This document shows, piece by piece, positions 24,485 through 33,079 of a stretch of DNA of 36,626 nt. The first letter of the stretch is position 1. The number at the start of each line of letters is the position of its first letter. The translations under genes were made by a program, and so were the position numbers. The notes beneath the pieces are model-generated. The model searched no databases, was not told the origin of the DNA, and was given only the letters and a program-made list of their open reading frames with translations. The stretch is from Elainella saxicola E1 (GTDB taxonomy: Bacteria; Cyanobacteriota; Cyanobacteriia; Elainellales; Elainellaceae). The stretch spans positions 1 through 36,626 of the forward strand of contig LUGL01000060.1 of NCBI GenBank assembly GCA_002796835.1, written 5' to 3'.

Positions 24485-25204
24485 CTAATAACTTCCTATT
24501 GTTTTCCGTTGAGATGCCGCTGTAATCAACGCCTGAAATAAGCGTTGATGCACTGGGGATTCTGGCGAGAGTTCTGGATGCCACTGCACAGCGACTAACC
24601 AGGGATGGTGCTGATGTTCCAACGCTTCGATCAAACCATCTGCGGCATAAGCAACCGGAGACCAGCCAACAGGCACTGTTTTCACAGCCTGATGATGCCA
24701 GGACACCACTTCAAATTCGATCGCCTCCAGCATTTTAGCTAAACGGCTCTCCGGCTGAGCTTGCACAGGATGGGGAATGGGACGACGGGGATGATCCAGG
24801 CGATGGGCGATCGTCTCTCCATAGACTTCGGGCACATGGGGCACCAGTTCGGCTCCGCTCGCTACACTCAAAACCTGCAGGCCGCGACAAATGCCCAGGG
24901 CCGGAATGTCGGTTGAGAGAATTAGCTGCGCCAAAGCGAGCTCAAAATCATCTCGTTCGGCATCGACTAAATAGATGGTGGAGTGATGCGAGCCACCATA
25001 GCGCTCTGGATCAATGTCGCCACCGCCTGTAAAGACAATGCCGTCCACAATATCGAGAATGCGCTGCGGATTGGGCTGGTTGGGCGGCAGCAAAATTGGA
25101 ATGCCGCCTGCAAGTTGAATGGCATCCACATAGGCACCGGGCAGTGTAAATTCTCCAGCTTCGCTACGGCTGTAGGTGGTGATGCCAATAATCGGCGATT
25201 GCAT
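24485..25204 (-). CDS. Class-I glutamine amidotransferase-like hydrolase (peptidase C26, PuuD-like)
   Basis: A 239-residue protein of the gamma-glutamyl-gamma-aminobutyrate hydrolase group (peptidase C26). It begins PIIGITTYSR, has GIVFTGGGDIDPERYG, the nucleophile Cys106 in ALGICRGLQVL, and the His209/Glu211 pair in VQWHPELSPESP. A histidine-containing segment VVSWHHQAVK precedes these, as in PuuD. PuuD cleaves gamma-glutamyl-GABA to glutamate and GABA; here the natural substrate may be another gamma-glutamyl amino acid. ATG 25204 fits the family N-terminus; the longer frame from TTG 25264 adds a basic stretch with no family support. It lies between the ligase gene (74-base gap) and the SDR gene (24-base gap), so the hydrolysis step is encoded beside the gamma-glutamylation step. 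Confidence 0.88.
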   Translation of the reverse strand: MQSPIIGITTYSRSEAGEFTLPGAYVDAIQLAGGIPILLPPNQPNPQRILDIVDGIVFTGGGDIDPERYGGSHHSTIYLVDAERDDFELALAQLILSTDIPALGICRGLQVLSVASGAELVPHVPEVYGETIAHRLDHPRRPIPHPVQAQPESRLAKMLEAIEFEVVSWHHQAVKTVPVGWSPVAYAADGLIEALEHQHHPWLVAVQWHPELSPESPVHQRLFQALITAASQRKTIGSY

Positions 25205-25278
25205 AGTCACAGTTACTTTTTTCAACGGTGCTTCTAATCCACGAACGAGATGCTTGCGCTTCAAGGGATTTAACTGAA

Positions 25279-26667
25279 TTATGCTCTTTCAAAATATCTG
25301 GCGCGTTCCCAGCTTGTTACTACTTCATCAAACTTACGTTGTTCTGTGCGGAAAAAATGGAGATAGTGATCGATCACGGCATCGCCCAAAATTTGACGGG
25401 CCCAATCGCTTTTTTCTAGTTCTCGGATCGATTCATTCAGGCTAGAGGGAACCTGCGGCAAATCCTGTGCAGCATAAACATCGCCTTCAAACATAGATGG
25501 TGGTTCAATCTGGTGACGAATCCCATCCAGTCCGGCAGCTAAAGTGACAGCAAAGGCAAGATAGGGATTGGCATCGGCCCCTGGAGCCCGACATTCTAGC
25601 CGCAGGGAAGAACCATGGCCCAATACGCGAAATCCCGCCGTACGGTTGTCATAGGACCAGGCGATGCCGGTTGGCGCGAATGACCCAGCAACATAACGTT
25701 TATAAGATGTGGGATAGGGCGCATAAAAAGCAAATACTTCCCGAATATGAGCCATCCAGCCGCCTAAGAACCAGCGAAACAGCGGCGAACTCTGCACCGG
25801 ACCAAACGCTTCCTCGCCCGGGAATAATGCCTGACCTGCCTCATTCCACAGGCTGGCATGTAAATGCATACTCGATCCTGCATAGCGCTCATCCCATTTA
25901 GACATGAACGTGATTGCCACATTATTTTGCCAAGCGATTTCCTTTGCTAAATGCTTGTAGAGAATATGCCGATCGCACATCTCCAAAAAGTCCGTATAGC
26001 GCAAGTTAATCTCCTGCTGTCCCGGTCCCCATTCTCCCTTGGAAAACTCGACTGGAATGCCCGATCGATCGAGGTGTTTGCGAATGTTGCCGATCACAAA
26101 TTCCTCTTTAGTGCCCTGAAAGATGTGATAGTCCTCAATATAGTGGCCGATCGGCTGTAAATCGTGATAGTTCTTGCGGCGTGCTTCTTCATAGGAATCA
26201 GCAAATACATACAGCTCCAGCTCAGAAGCCCCCATAGCTGTATAGCCCATTGATTTTGCCAGTTCTACCTGACGCTGCAAAATACTGCGAGGGGCAATTT
26301 CAACCGGGACATCCTCTTCTTCGTTCAGCAAATCGCAGAGAACGATCGCCGTTTTATCCAGCCAGGAGGCCAGTCTGAGCGTACTTAAATCCGGCACCAT
26401 ATGAAAATCGCCATAGCCACTGGCCCAGCTCGTAAATTGATAGCCTGGAACCGGATCCATTTCCATATCGCAGGCCAATAGATAATCGCAGGCATGAACC
26501 CCGTGAGCCAGCACGTCATTCACGAAGTATTCACCCATAATCCGCTTGCCGATCAGCCGACCGTAGATGTCAGGAAAGACCGTCAGCACCGTTTCAATTT
26601 CCTCTGCTTCAACCATTTGTTTGAGTGTCTCAACAGAGAGCAGTCCTCGTATCTTAGAGTTTGCCAT
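25279..26667 (-). CDS. Glutamine synthetase-like gamma-glutamyl-amine ligase
   Basis: A 462-residue protein of the glutamine synthetase superfamily, PuuA/GlnT-like branch rather than a true ammonia-using GlnA. It would join the gamma-carboxyl of glutamate to an amine with ATP. Residues 1-110 form the beta-grasp part. The catalytic part shows ASELELYVF (149-155, metal ligands), GPGQQEINL (214-222), SSMHLHASLW (265-274), NRTAGFRV (341-348) and RLECRAPGADANPYL (356-370). The adenylylation loop of GlnA is not apparent. ATG 26667 has only a weak ribosome binding site, consistent with translation from an operon message (26-base gap to the aldehyde dehydrogenase). In Streptomyces GlnA4 is a related gamma-glutamylethanolamide synthetase, which fits the neighbouring EutP-like permease; putrescine or another amine is the alternative. 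Confidence 0.9.
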   Translation of the reverse strand: MANSKIRGLLSVETLKQMVEAEEIETVLTVFPDIYGRLIGKRIMGEYFVNDVLAHGVHACDYLLACDMEMDPVPGYQFTSWASGYGDFHMVPDLSTLRLASWLDKTAIVLCDLLNEEEDVPVEIAPRSILQRQVELAKSMGYTAMGASELELYVFADSYEEARRKNYHDLQPIGHYIEDYHIFQGTKEEFVIGNIRKHLDRSGIPVEFSKGEWGPGQQEINLRYTDFLEMCDRHILYKHLAKEIAWQNNVAITFMSKWDERYAGSSMHLHASLWNEAGQALFPGEEAFGPVQSSPLFRWFLGGWMAHIREVFAFYAPYPTSYKRYVAGSFAPTGIAWSYDNRTAGFRVLGHGSSLRLECRAPGADANPYLAFAVTLAAGLDGIRHQIEPPSMFEGDVYAAQDLPQVPSSLNESIRELEKSDWARQILGDAVIDHYLHFFRTEQRKFDEVVTSWERARYFERA

Positions 26668-26693
26668 AATCGTTCAAGTCAGCGCCCGATCGC

Positions 26694-28133
26694 CTATTCT
26701 GCAATAAACACACTTTTGATCTCGCTGTAATGGTCCAGCACATTTAAACCTAATTCACGCCCTAACCCACTCCGCTTGACACCCCCAAAGGGCGCTTCCA
26801 GATGCACACTATGGCCGGTATTAATGGACAGTACTCCGGTTTCGATCGCCTTCGCTACCCGTAAGGCCCGACTGATATCTCTGGTCCAGATGGAACCAGA
26901 AAGACCATAAAAGCTCTGATTGGCAATGGCGATCGCCTCTGCTTCTGTGTCGAACGGGATCGCACAAACGACTGGGCCGAAAATCTCTTCCTGAGCAATC
27001 CGCATTGTGGGAGTGACATCAGCAAAAATTGCAGGCTGGAGATAAGCGCCCGATCGCAGATGTTCCCCTTCAGGGATATAGCCGCCGCACAGCAGTTTTG
27101 CCCCTTCTACCTGACCAATTTGAATATATTCAGCCACCCGATCGCGATGATTTTGGGAAATTAAGCTGCCAATTTCAGTGGATTCATCGAGAGGATGTCC
27201 CAGCTTCAACGTCTGGAATTGCTGCGTGAGTTGCTCCAAGAATGCGTCATAGATCGATCGCTCAATTAGCAGACGCGATCGGGCACAGCAATCCTGTCCA
27301 GCATTTCCCAACACACTCCACATCGCTTTCGGCACAGCTTTCTCTAAATCTGCATCAGCAAAGATCAGGTTGGCTGACTTGCCACCCAATTCCAGCGTCA
27401 CACGCTTAATGTCATCTGCGGCTAGCTTCATGACATGACTGCCAATTTCGGTTGAGCCAGTAAAGGAGATTTTGCGCACCAGCGGATGCCGTACCAACGC
27501 CTCTCCCGCCCGACTTCCCGATCCAGTAACGATATTCAGAACGCCCGGTGGAATGCCTGCGGCTAAGGCTAGCTCTCCTAATTTCAAGGCTGTCAACGGA
27601 GTTTGAGAAGCGGGTTTCAGGACGATTGTATTGCCCATTGCCAGAGCTGGAGCCAGCTTCCAGGCCGTGATCGCGATTGGAAAATTCCAGGGGGCAATTA
27701 ATCCACATACGCCGATCGGTTCTCGGAAGGTGAGGCTGGTTCCAGCAGCGGCAACCGGAATCGTCTGACCCCCCACTTTATTGATCGCCCCAGCATAATA
27801 CTCAAAGCAATCTGCCGCCAAATTCACCTCATCTCTAGCGTCCCGGATCGGTTTGCCAACGTTACGGCTTTCCAGTTCAGCCAAAGACTCCAGATGTTCC
27901 CGGATTAGTTCCGCCAACCGATACAACATGCGGGTTCGATCGCGACTATTCACTTGACGCCAAGGCTGTCGTATCCGATCAGCTGCCTGGACTGCTCGAT
28001 CGATATCAACTGCATCGCCTGCCGCAATTTTGGCCCAGCCTTCTCCCGTCGCCGGATCGATCAGTGAGGTGAATTCACCCGACTGGGCAGGTGTGCGATC
28101 GCCATTAATCAGCAACTCTTCTGTCAACACCAT
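26694..28133 (-). CDS. NAD(P)-dependent aldehyde dehydrogenase
   Basis: A 479-residue aldehyde dehydrogenase of normal length. It shows the cofactor-region PWNFP at 148-152, KPASQTPLTAL, ISFTGSTEIG, the general base Glu248 in LELGGKSAN and the nucleophile Cys282 in GQDCCARSR, then EIFGPVVCAIPF and FGGVKRSGLGRELG near the C-terminus. Relatives include PuuC and betaine-aldehyde dehydrogenases. The start is ATG 28133, with in-frame GTG 28136 immediately before; the permease gene ends just 10 bases upstream, so the two are surely co-transcribed. In the proposed pathway it oxidises a gamma-glutamylated aldehyde to the acid before hydrolysis by the C26 enzyme. Substrate is inferred from the operon only. 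Confidence 0.92.
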   Translation of the reverse strand: MVLTEELLINGDRTPAQSGEFTSLIDPATGEGWAKIAAGDAVDIDRAVQAADRIRQPWRQVNSRDRTRMLYRLAELIREHLESLAELESRNVGKPIRDARDEVNLAADCFEYYAGAINKVGGQTIPVAAAGTSLTFREPIGVCGLIAPWNFPIAITAWKLAPALAMGNTIVLKPASQTPLTALKLGELALAAGIPPGVLNIVTGSGSRAGEALVRHPLVRKISFTGSTEIGSHVMKLAADDIKRVTLELGGKSANLIFADADLEKAVPKAMWSVLGNAGQDCCARSRLLIERSIYDAFLEQLTQQFQTLKLGHPLDESTEIGSLISQNHRDRVAEYIQIGQVEGAKLLCGGYIPEGEHLRSGAYLQPAIFADVTPTMRIAQEEIFGPVVCAIPFDTEAEAIAIANQSFYGLSGSIWTRDISRALRVAKAIETGVLSINTGHSVHLEAPFGGVKRSGLGRELGLNVLDHYSEIKSVFIAE

Positions 28134-28143
28134 CACACCCGAC

Positions 28144-29631
28144 CTATTTACCTAAGGTTTCTGTTGGTTCAATCTCATGCAAAGCCTGCGTCAATAGCGC
28201 ATTTTCTTCTTCAGGTGCTCTGGCCACTAAGCGATGTCGCGAATAGAGGAAGAAATAGACTACCATTGCGCCAACAAACAGGGCCACTCCCCATACACCT
28301 GGTCGATAGCCTGGATCGGCAAAGCAAGCGAATAAAGCGATGACAGCCAGAAGTGCTCCAATCACTGCGCCAGGAATCCCCAACGGACTTTGATAGGGAC
28401 GAGGCAGATCAGGTCGTTTGATTTTGAGCTGAATGTAGCTGATCATGTTGAGGAAATAGGAAATAACTGCAGCAAACACTGCCATATTCAACAAGGCAGC
28501 ACCCACTTCCTTCCCCGCAAATTGAATGGCTGCGGCGCAAGCTAACCCAATGACACCACCAAAAATTAGGGCTAAAGACGGCGTGTGATATTTGCTGGTA
28601 AGGGAAAGCCAGCGAGGAATATAGCCTGCACGAGACAGCGAGAAGAGAACGCGACCATAGCCATAGATGATCGTGTGAAAACTGGCGATCAATCCGCTAA
28701 CTGAAATAATGATCAGCGCATTGGTGAACACGCCTTCACCGAATACGGTCTTAAATCCATCGGCTAAAGGAGCACCCGATTTACCAATCCCTTCTGCACC
28801 AGGGGCAACGCCCGAATTGAGAATCAGGACTAAAAAGGCGAGAATTAGCAAGGTAAAAATGCCCCAGGTCAGGGCTTTAGGCACATCTCGGCCTGAATCA
28901 TGGGCTTCCTCAGCGGCTAAGGGCAGTTGCTCAATGCCCAAAAAGAACCAGATGGCATAGGGAAGTGCAGCTAGAATCCCAGCCGTTCCTTTTGGGAAGA
29001 TGGCAGATTGGCCTGGATCGGGTGGAATGTTGGTGAGCAGGGCGGGATCGAAATGCCCCAAAGCGCCGATATAGAAGATCACTAGTACGCTGGCTGCCAT
29101 CAACGTGATAAACAGCCCGAATTTAAGCGTAATCTCTACCCCAATGATATTGATGCCGACAAAGACCACATAAAATAACACCCACCAGATCGGGACAGGA
29201 ACAGCTTGGAGAGGTCCTAAGGAATTGAGATAGGAGCCGATAAAATACACCACCACTGCGGGGGTGAGAACGAACTCACAGGCATCTGTAATCCCGTTAA
29301 CAAAACCACCAAATGCGCCAAATGCGTTGCGCGTAAAGGAATAGGAGCCGCCTGCATGGGGTAAGGCTGAGGACAATTCGGCGATCGTATATACCATGCA
29401 CACATACATGGTTGCCATCAAAATGGTCGCAACAGCTAATCCCCAAAAGCCGCCTGCCGCCAATCCTAAGTTCCAGCCGGAAAACTCACCGGAAATCACC
29501 GCGCCAACGCCCAGTGCCCATAACAAAATCCAGCCTGCACTGCGACGCAATCGTCGTTTCTCTAAATAACTATCATCCACCTGCTCATACCGTACCATCC
29601 CTTGACGATACGGATCCTGATTGTTGCTCAT
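28144..29631 (-). CDS. APC family permease, ethanolamine-permease (EutP)-like
   Basis: A 495-residue amino acid/polyamine/organocation transporter with about twelve hydrophobic segments. After a 30-residue charged N-terminus it reads LGVGAVISGEFSGWNLGLAAGG, which matches my memory of the EutP-type ethanolamine permeases more than amino acid permeases such as PuuP. Further family marks are TIAELSSALPHAGGSYSFTRNAFG and LPYAIWFFLGIEQLPLAAEE. The gene heads the five-gene operon; its promoter lies in the 210-base region shared with the divergent FadR-type regulator, which contains a perfect 22-bp palindrome. The cargo is thus probably ethanolamine or a similar small amine. Sure for the family, moderate for the substrate. 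Confidence 0.88.
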   Translation of the reverse strand: MSNNQDPYRQGMVRYEQVDDSYLEKRRLRRSAGWILLWALGVGAVISGEFSGWNLGLAAGGFWGLAVATILMATMYVCMVYTIAELSSALPHAGGSYSFTRNAFGAFGGFVNGITDACEFVLTPAVVVYFIGSYLNSLGPLQAVPVPIWWVLFYVVFVGINIIGVEITLKFGLFITLMAASVLVIFYIGALGHFDPALLTNIPPDPGQSAIFPKGTAGILAALPYAIWFFLGIEQLPLAAEEAHDSGRDVPKALTWGIFTLLILAFLVLILNSGVAPGAEGIGKSGAPLADGFKTVFGEGVFTNALIIISVSGLIASFHTIIYGYGRVLFSLSRAGYIPRWLSLTSKYHTPSLALIFGGVIGLACAAAIQFAGKEVGAALLNMAVFAAVISYFLNMISYIQLKIKRPDLPRPYQSPLGIPGAVIGALLAVIALFACFADPGYRPGVWGVALFVGAMVVYFFLYSRHRLVARAPEEENALLTQALHEIEPTETLGK

Positions 29632-29772
29632 GAGGTGCGCTCCCTAACATCTGGTATTTTTTGCGATCGATGAAATTACAGCCGTTGGTGGCTATCGCAG
29701 AAATGAGCATTGTTGAGCCGCCCACTCCTGGAAGCTGGGACTGTAAAAAGGAGAGGTGTGTAATTTAATTGT

Positions 29773-29794
29773 TAAGGTCTAACGTTAGACCTTA
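29773..29794. promoter_or_regulatory. 22-bp perfect palindrome, probable operator of the FadR-type regulator
   Basis: The left half TAAGGTCTAAC is followed without spacer by its exact reverse complement. It sits between the divergent permease and regulator genes, 47 bases before the regulator start. Regulators of the FadR/GntR group bind short palindromes with GT and AC in the half sites, which fits. The palindrome overlaps the expected -35 area of the regulator promoter, suggesting autorepression as well as control of the operon. Confidence 0.7.
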
Positions 29795-29810
29795 GAGATT
29801 TCGTTATACT
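29782..29810 (+). promoter_or_regulatory. Probable promoter of the FadR-type regulator gene
   Basis: TATACT at 29805-29810 is a good -10 hexamer. Seventeen bases upstream, 29782-29787 (ACGTTA) would be a poor -35 and lies inside the 22-bp palindrome. The start codon follows 31 bases after the -10 box. Confidence 0.45.
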
Positions 29811-29841
29811 TTCTTCTGTTTTGATCCCCCGTGCTGTGTAA

Positions 29842-30609
29842 ATGCCTACCAATCCTGATCTGAATCAGCCGAATGCCCAAGTGTCTGGATTTAGTGCTGC
29901 CGAAGCGTTAATTCGCAATTCCAGGTCCACAGCCAATGCCTATGAAGTGACCGTCGAACGCCTCAGTGCCGCGATCAAAATGGGATTGTATCGTCCAGGA
30001 GAACAGTTGCCGCCCGAACGGGAGATGGCAGAATTGATGGGTGTTAGTCGCACCACGTTACGGGAAGCCATTCGCGTATTGGCGGCCCAAGGATTCTTGC
30101 TGGTTCGACGCGGCAGGCAGGGGGGAACTTTCGTGGCAGAGACGTTGACGCTGCCCAATGTGCTGGAACTGAAGCATCAGCTCTTGCAGTCCGGAGCGAG
30201 CCTCCGCGAAATTTTGGATTATCGGTTGGTGGTGGAAATGGGCATAGTCGAACTGGCAGCCCAACGGGCCAATAGTCAGCAAATTCAAGAATTACAGACC
30301 TTGATTGATCAGATGGAAGGGGCGATCGATCGATTCAGCGAGTATCGTCGGCTGGACACTGAGTTTCATATTTTGATTGCTCGATCGACCCAATCGCAGC
30401 GGCTTACCTCTGTGGTTGCGGGCATCCATGCTGAATTCTCTGATCTGCTGGCTGTGATTCCCCATAGTCCAACTGCCTGCTGTTATTCTACACAGCAACA
30501 TCAGCAAATTTTGGATGCGATTCAGGCAGGCAACGCCGAGTTAGCTCGATCGTTAATGCAAATCCATGTTACCGGAACAAACAGTCTGCTAAATGGATTG
30601 CTGGGTTGA
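29842..30609 (+). CDS. FadR-subfamily GntR transcription regulator
   Basis: A 255-residue regulator. After a 33-residue Asn/Ala-rich lead, the winged helix-turn-helix (about 36-102) shows the GntR pattern GLYRPGEQLPPEREMAELMGVSRTTLREAIRVLAAQG with the wing VRRGRQGGTFV. The FCD ligand-binding domain (about 115-250) has LREILDYRLVVEMGIVELAA, the Asp and His of RRLDTEFHILIA, and further His residues in QQHQQILDAI and IHVTG that normally hold a metal ion and a small carboxylate. It is divergent from the permease-led operon, with a perfect palindrome between them, and is almost certainly its local regulator. The effector might be a pathway intermediate such as a gamma-glutamyl amino acid; this is inference. 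Confidence 0.93.
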   Translation: MPTNPDLNQPNAQVSGFSAAEALIRNSRSTANAYEVTVERLSAAIKMGLYRPGEQLPPEREMAELMGVSRTTLREAIRVLAAQGFLLVRRGRQGGTFVAETLTLPNVLELKHQLLQSGASLREILDYRLVVEMGIVELAAQRANSQQIQELQTLIDQMEGAIDRFSEYRRLDTEFHILIARSTQSQRLTSVVAGIHAEFSDLLAVIPHSPTACCYSTQQHQQILDAIQAGNAELARSLMQIHVTGTNSLLNGLLG

Positions 30610-30631
30610 TGTCCAAACTCGTGTCAACAAC

Positions 30632-30673
30632 AAAAAGGAGGAGGAAATGGGAATTAATACACTCCTACTCCTC
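30632..30673 (-). terminator. Possible terminator of pckA
   Basis: On the minus strand a GAGGAG-type arm and a CTCCTC arm can pair with a small bulge and are followed by CTTTTT, about 65-105 bases after the pckA stop. Pairing is imperfect, so confidence is modest. On the plus strand there is no T-tract for the convergent regulator gene. Confidence 0.35.
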
Positions 30674-30737
30674 ACTCCATGAGCGGAACTGGTTAATAAC
30701 ACCGTGTGAGTTGTATTGATGATGTTGGTGCAACAGG

Positions 30738-32504
30738 TTAGTTCAAACTAGGCACCTCGCAGGATAACTCGCAGGCCAAATCCCAAGCGGGACCGGCAGC
30801 CACAATTTCCGGTGATGCTGTGGTAAATTGACGGAAGTTTGCTGCAAACTGACTGGCCAGCTCTCGCGCTTTGGCATCATAGGCATCCGGATTTTCCCAG
30901 GTATTTTGGGGATCTAGAATTTCCTGCGGCACACTGGGCACAGCATCAGGAATCCACAGCTTGAAGATGGGATGTTGATGATAGGATACCTTGCTCAGAT
31001 CATCATTGAGGGCCGCAGATACCATAGCGCGCGTATATTTAATTGGAATGCGCTGTCCAATCCCATACGGACCGCCAGACCAGCCCGTGTTAATCAGGTA
31101 AACATGGGTTTCGGGGTGCTGCTGTAGCCGATCGCCCAACATTTCGGCATAGACAGTGGGCGATAGCGGGAAGAAACATTGGCCAAAACAGGCTGAAAAC
31201 GTACTTTGAGGTTCAGTAATGCCTCTTTCCGTACCAGCCAGTTTGCTGGTATAGCCTGACAGAAAATGGTACATCGCCTGTTCACGAGTCAGGTAGGAAA
31301 TGGGTGGCAAGACTCCAAATGCATCGGCAGTCAGGAAAATAACAGTTTTAGGATGATTGCCGACACCAGTTTCAGAACAGTTGGAAATATAATTGAGTGG
31401 GTAGGCAGCGCGCGTATTTTCAGTCAAATGATCGTCGTCATAATCCAGCGATCGGGTTTTCGGATCCATCCGCACGTTTTCCAGCAGGGTGCCAAACCGG
31501 ATTGCCGCCCAAATTTGCGGTTCATGTTCCTGAGATAGGCGAATCGTTTTAGCGTAGCACCCACCCTCAAAGTTGAAGATGCCTGTTGTTGACCAACCAT
31601 GTTCGTCATCCCCAATCAACCTGCGATCGGGGTCTGCTGAAAGGGTCGTTTTTCCCGTTCCTGATAGGCCAAAAAACAGGGCCGTATGACCATCTGCTGC
31701 AATATTAGCGGCACCGTGCAGCGGTAACACTTCTCGCTTCGTCATCACATAGTTTAACAGCGAGAAGATCGACTTCTTCATTTCTCCGGCGTAGCAGGTG
31801 CCTCCGATCAGAACCAATTTGCGGCTGAGGTGAACCACAATAAAGGTTTCGCTATTTAAACCATCGAGATCGGGTGCGCCCTGGAGACCGGGGACCGCAA
31901 TCACATGGAAGTCAGCCTGATGATTGGTTAACTGTTCCTCTAAAGGACGACGGAAAAGCTGGTGAACAAATAGATTTTGCCATGCAAATTCATTAACAAT
32001 TCGAACACCGAATTGATGTTGAGGATCAGCTCCCACATATCCATCGAAGATGTAGAGGTTACGCCCCTGAACATAATCCAACATCCGCTGATAGAGGTGG
32101 TCAAATTTCTCTTCCGAGATTGGAACATTCAGTGAATTCCAAAGTACCTCATGGCGTGAACCAGGCTCATCGACAATAAATTTATCTTTGGGCGATCGCC
32201 CTGTATATTTTCCAGTTTCAACAACCAGAGCCCCATTCGCTGCTAAGGTTCCCTCACCTCGAATCAGGGCATGTTCTACCAGTTTTGGAACTGAAAGGTT
32301 GCGGTAGACAATCCCCAGGTTTTTCATCCCTAGATGTTCTAACCCATAGGTCTTGCCGACGGGCAGGTTTTTCACAATGGAAGACTGCGATTGCTCCTTC
32401 TCATCAACGATCGAGAAATCAAGATTGGGGAACTGTCCCCTGCCAAGATTCTGAAGAATTGCTAAAGATAATAACGTACTTTCCTGCTTATTCCGGACTG
32501 CCAT
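30738..32504 (-). CDS. pckA: Phosphoenolpyruvate carboxykinase (ATP)
   Basis: ATP-dependent PEP carboxykinase converts oxaloacetate and ATP to phosphoenolpyruvate, CO2 and ADP; it links the C4-acid pool to gluconeogenesis in the cytoplasm. The 588-residue protein has TGRSPKDKFIVDEP near residue 105, KKSIFSLLNYVM with its active-site lysine, the P-loop GLSGTGKTTLS (279-289), the metal-binding DDEHGW just after (about 299-304) and ENTRAAYPL. About 50 residues at the N-terminus precede the usual family start (YGLEHLGMKNLG). ATG 32504 is chosen because the GGAGG at 32512-32516 is eight bases from it; ATG 32510 is too close. It is convergent with the FadR-type regulator and has its own long upstream region. 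Confidence 0.95.
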   Translation of the reverse strand: MAVRNKQESTLLSLAILQNLGRGQFPNLDFSIVDEKEQSQSSIVKNLPVGKTYGLEHLGMKNLGIVYRNLSVPKLVEHALIRGEGTLAANGALVVETGKYTGRSPKDKFIVDEPGSRHEVLWNSLNVPISEEKFDHLYQRMLDYVQGRNLYIFDGYVGADPQHQFGVRIVNEFAWQNLFVHQLFRRPLEEQLTNHQADFHVIAVPGLQGAPDLDGLNSETFIVVHLSRKLVLIGGTCYAGEMKKSIFSLLNYVMTKREVLPLHGAANIAADGHTALFFGLSGTGKTTLSADPDRRLIGDDEHGWSTTGIFNFEGGCYAKTIRLSQEHEPQIWAAIRFGTLLENVRMDPKTRSLDYDDDHLTENTRAAYPLNYISNCSETGVGNHPKTVIFLTADAFGVLPPISYLTREQAMYHFLSGYTSKLAGTERGITEPQSTFSACFGQCFFPLSPTVYAEMLGDRLQQHPETHVYLINTGWSGGPYGIGQRIPIKYTRAMVSAALNDDLSKVSYHQHPIFKLWIPDAVPSVPQEILDPQNTWENPDAYDAKARELASQFAANFRQFTTASPEIVAAGPAWDLACELSCEVPSLN

Positions 32505-33079
32505 AGCCATGACCTCCGTATGTTGATTATTTTTCTCCAGCTCTCATTCAACCCATATTCAAATACCGGCTATGAAACTCAGAATTCAGAGCAACATATT
32601 CATAATTTTTCAAGACATCTTTATCTCAAGACATCTTTATCTCAAGAGAGCTTGAAATGTTTCGAAGGTAAGTTGAAGTAATGAAGAGCCTTGGATTTAC
32701 CTACCATCCTTAACTTAGTCTTAATGAATTCTATCTGAGAAGTGAGTAGGGATTTATTAAAAATTCTTGCTTTTCACCTGTAATATCAGGCTTCCCTAAC
32801 TCTTTATCGTTTTGTTTTAAGGTATCAACTTTTATGTTTATTGGCTAAGTTCTGCATCAGAATTCGATATCTGAGAAGATCGCTTCTGGACTGATTTGAC
32901 GATCGATGTTCCAGTCATCTGCCTCTAAACTATCTGCAATTCACCTGCGGACAGATCGACAACCTAACCCGTTTTGAGTTTGCGATCAAAGATACTAAGT
33001 CTACACTGGTAGCTTGTCCATCACAAAATCTGTATTGGCAGCTACTGTTTCTCAGGTTCGCTGAGATTGTATAGCTATT
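32505..33079. other. Gene-free spacer upstream of pckA
   Basis: About 575 bases with no plausible protein gene. They hold the pckA ribosome binding site and promoter (minus strand), an AT-rich stretch, a 16-bp tandem repeat at 32611-32647, and around 32930-32990 a block similar to sequence near 34165-34225. I see no convincing terminator for the gene ending at 33080. Confidence 0.55.
32611..32647. repeat. 16-bp direct tandem repeat
   Basis: CAAGACATCTTTATCT occurs twice without a gap (32611-32626 and 32627-32642), and a third partial copy, CAAGA, follows. It lies about 105 bases upstream of the pckA start, where a regulator could bind or slippage could occur. Confidence 0.7.
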
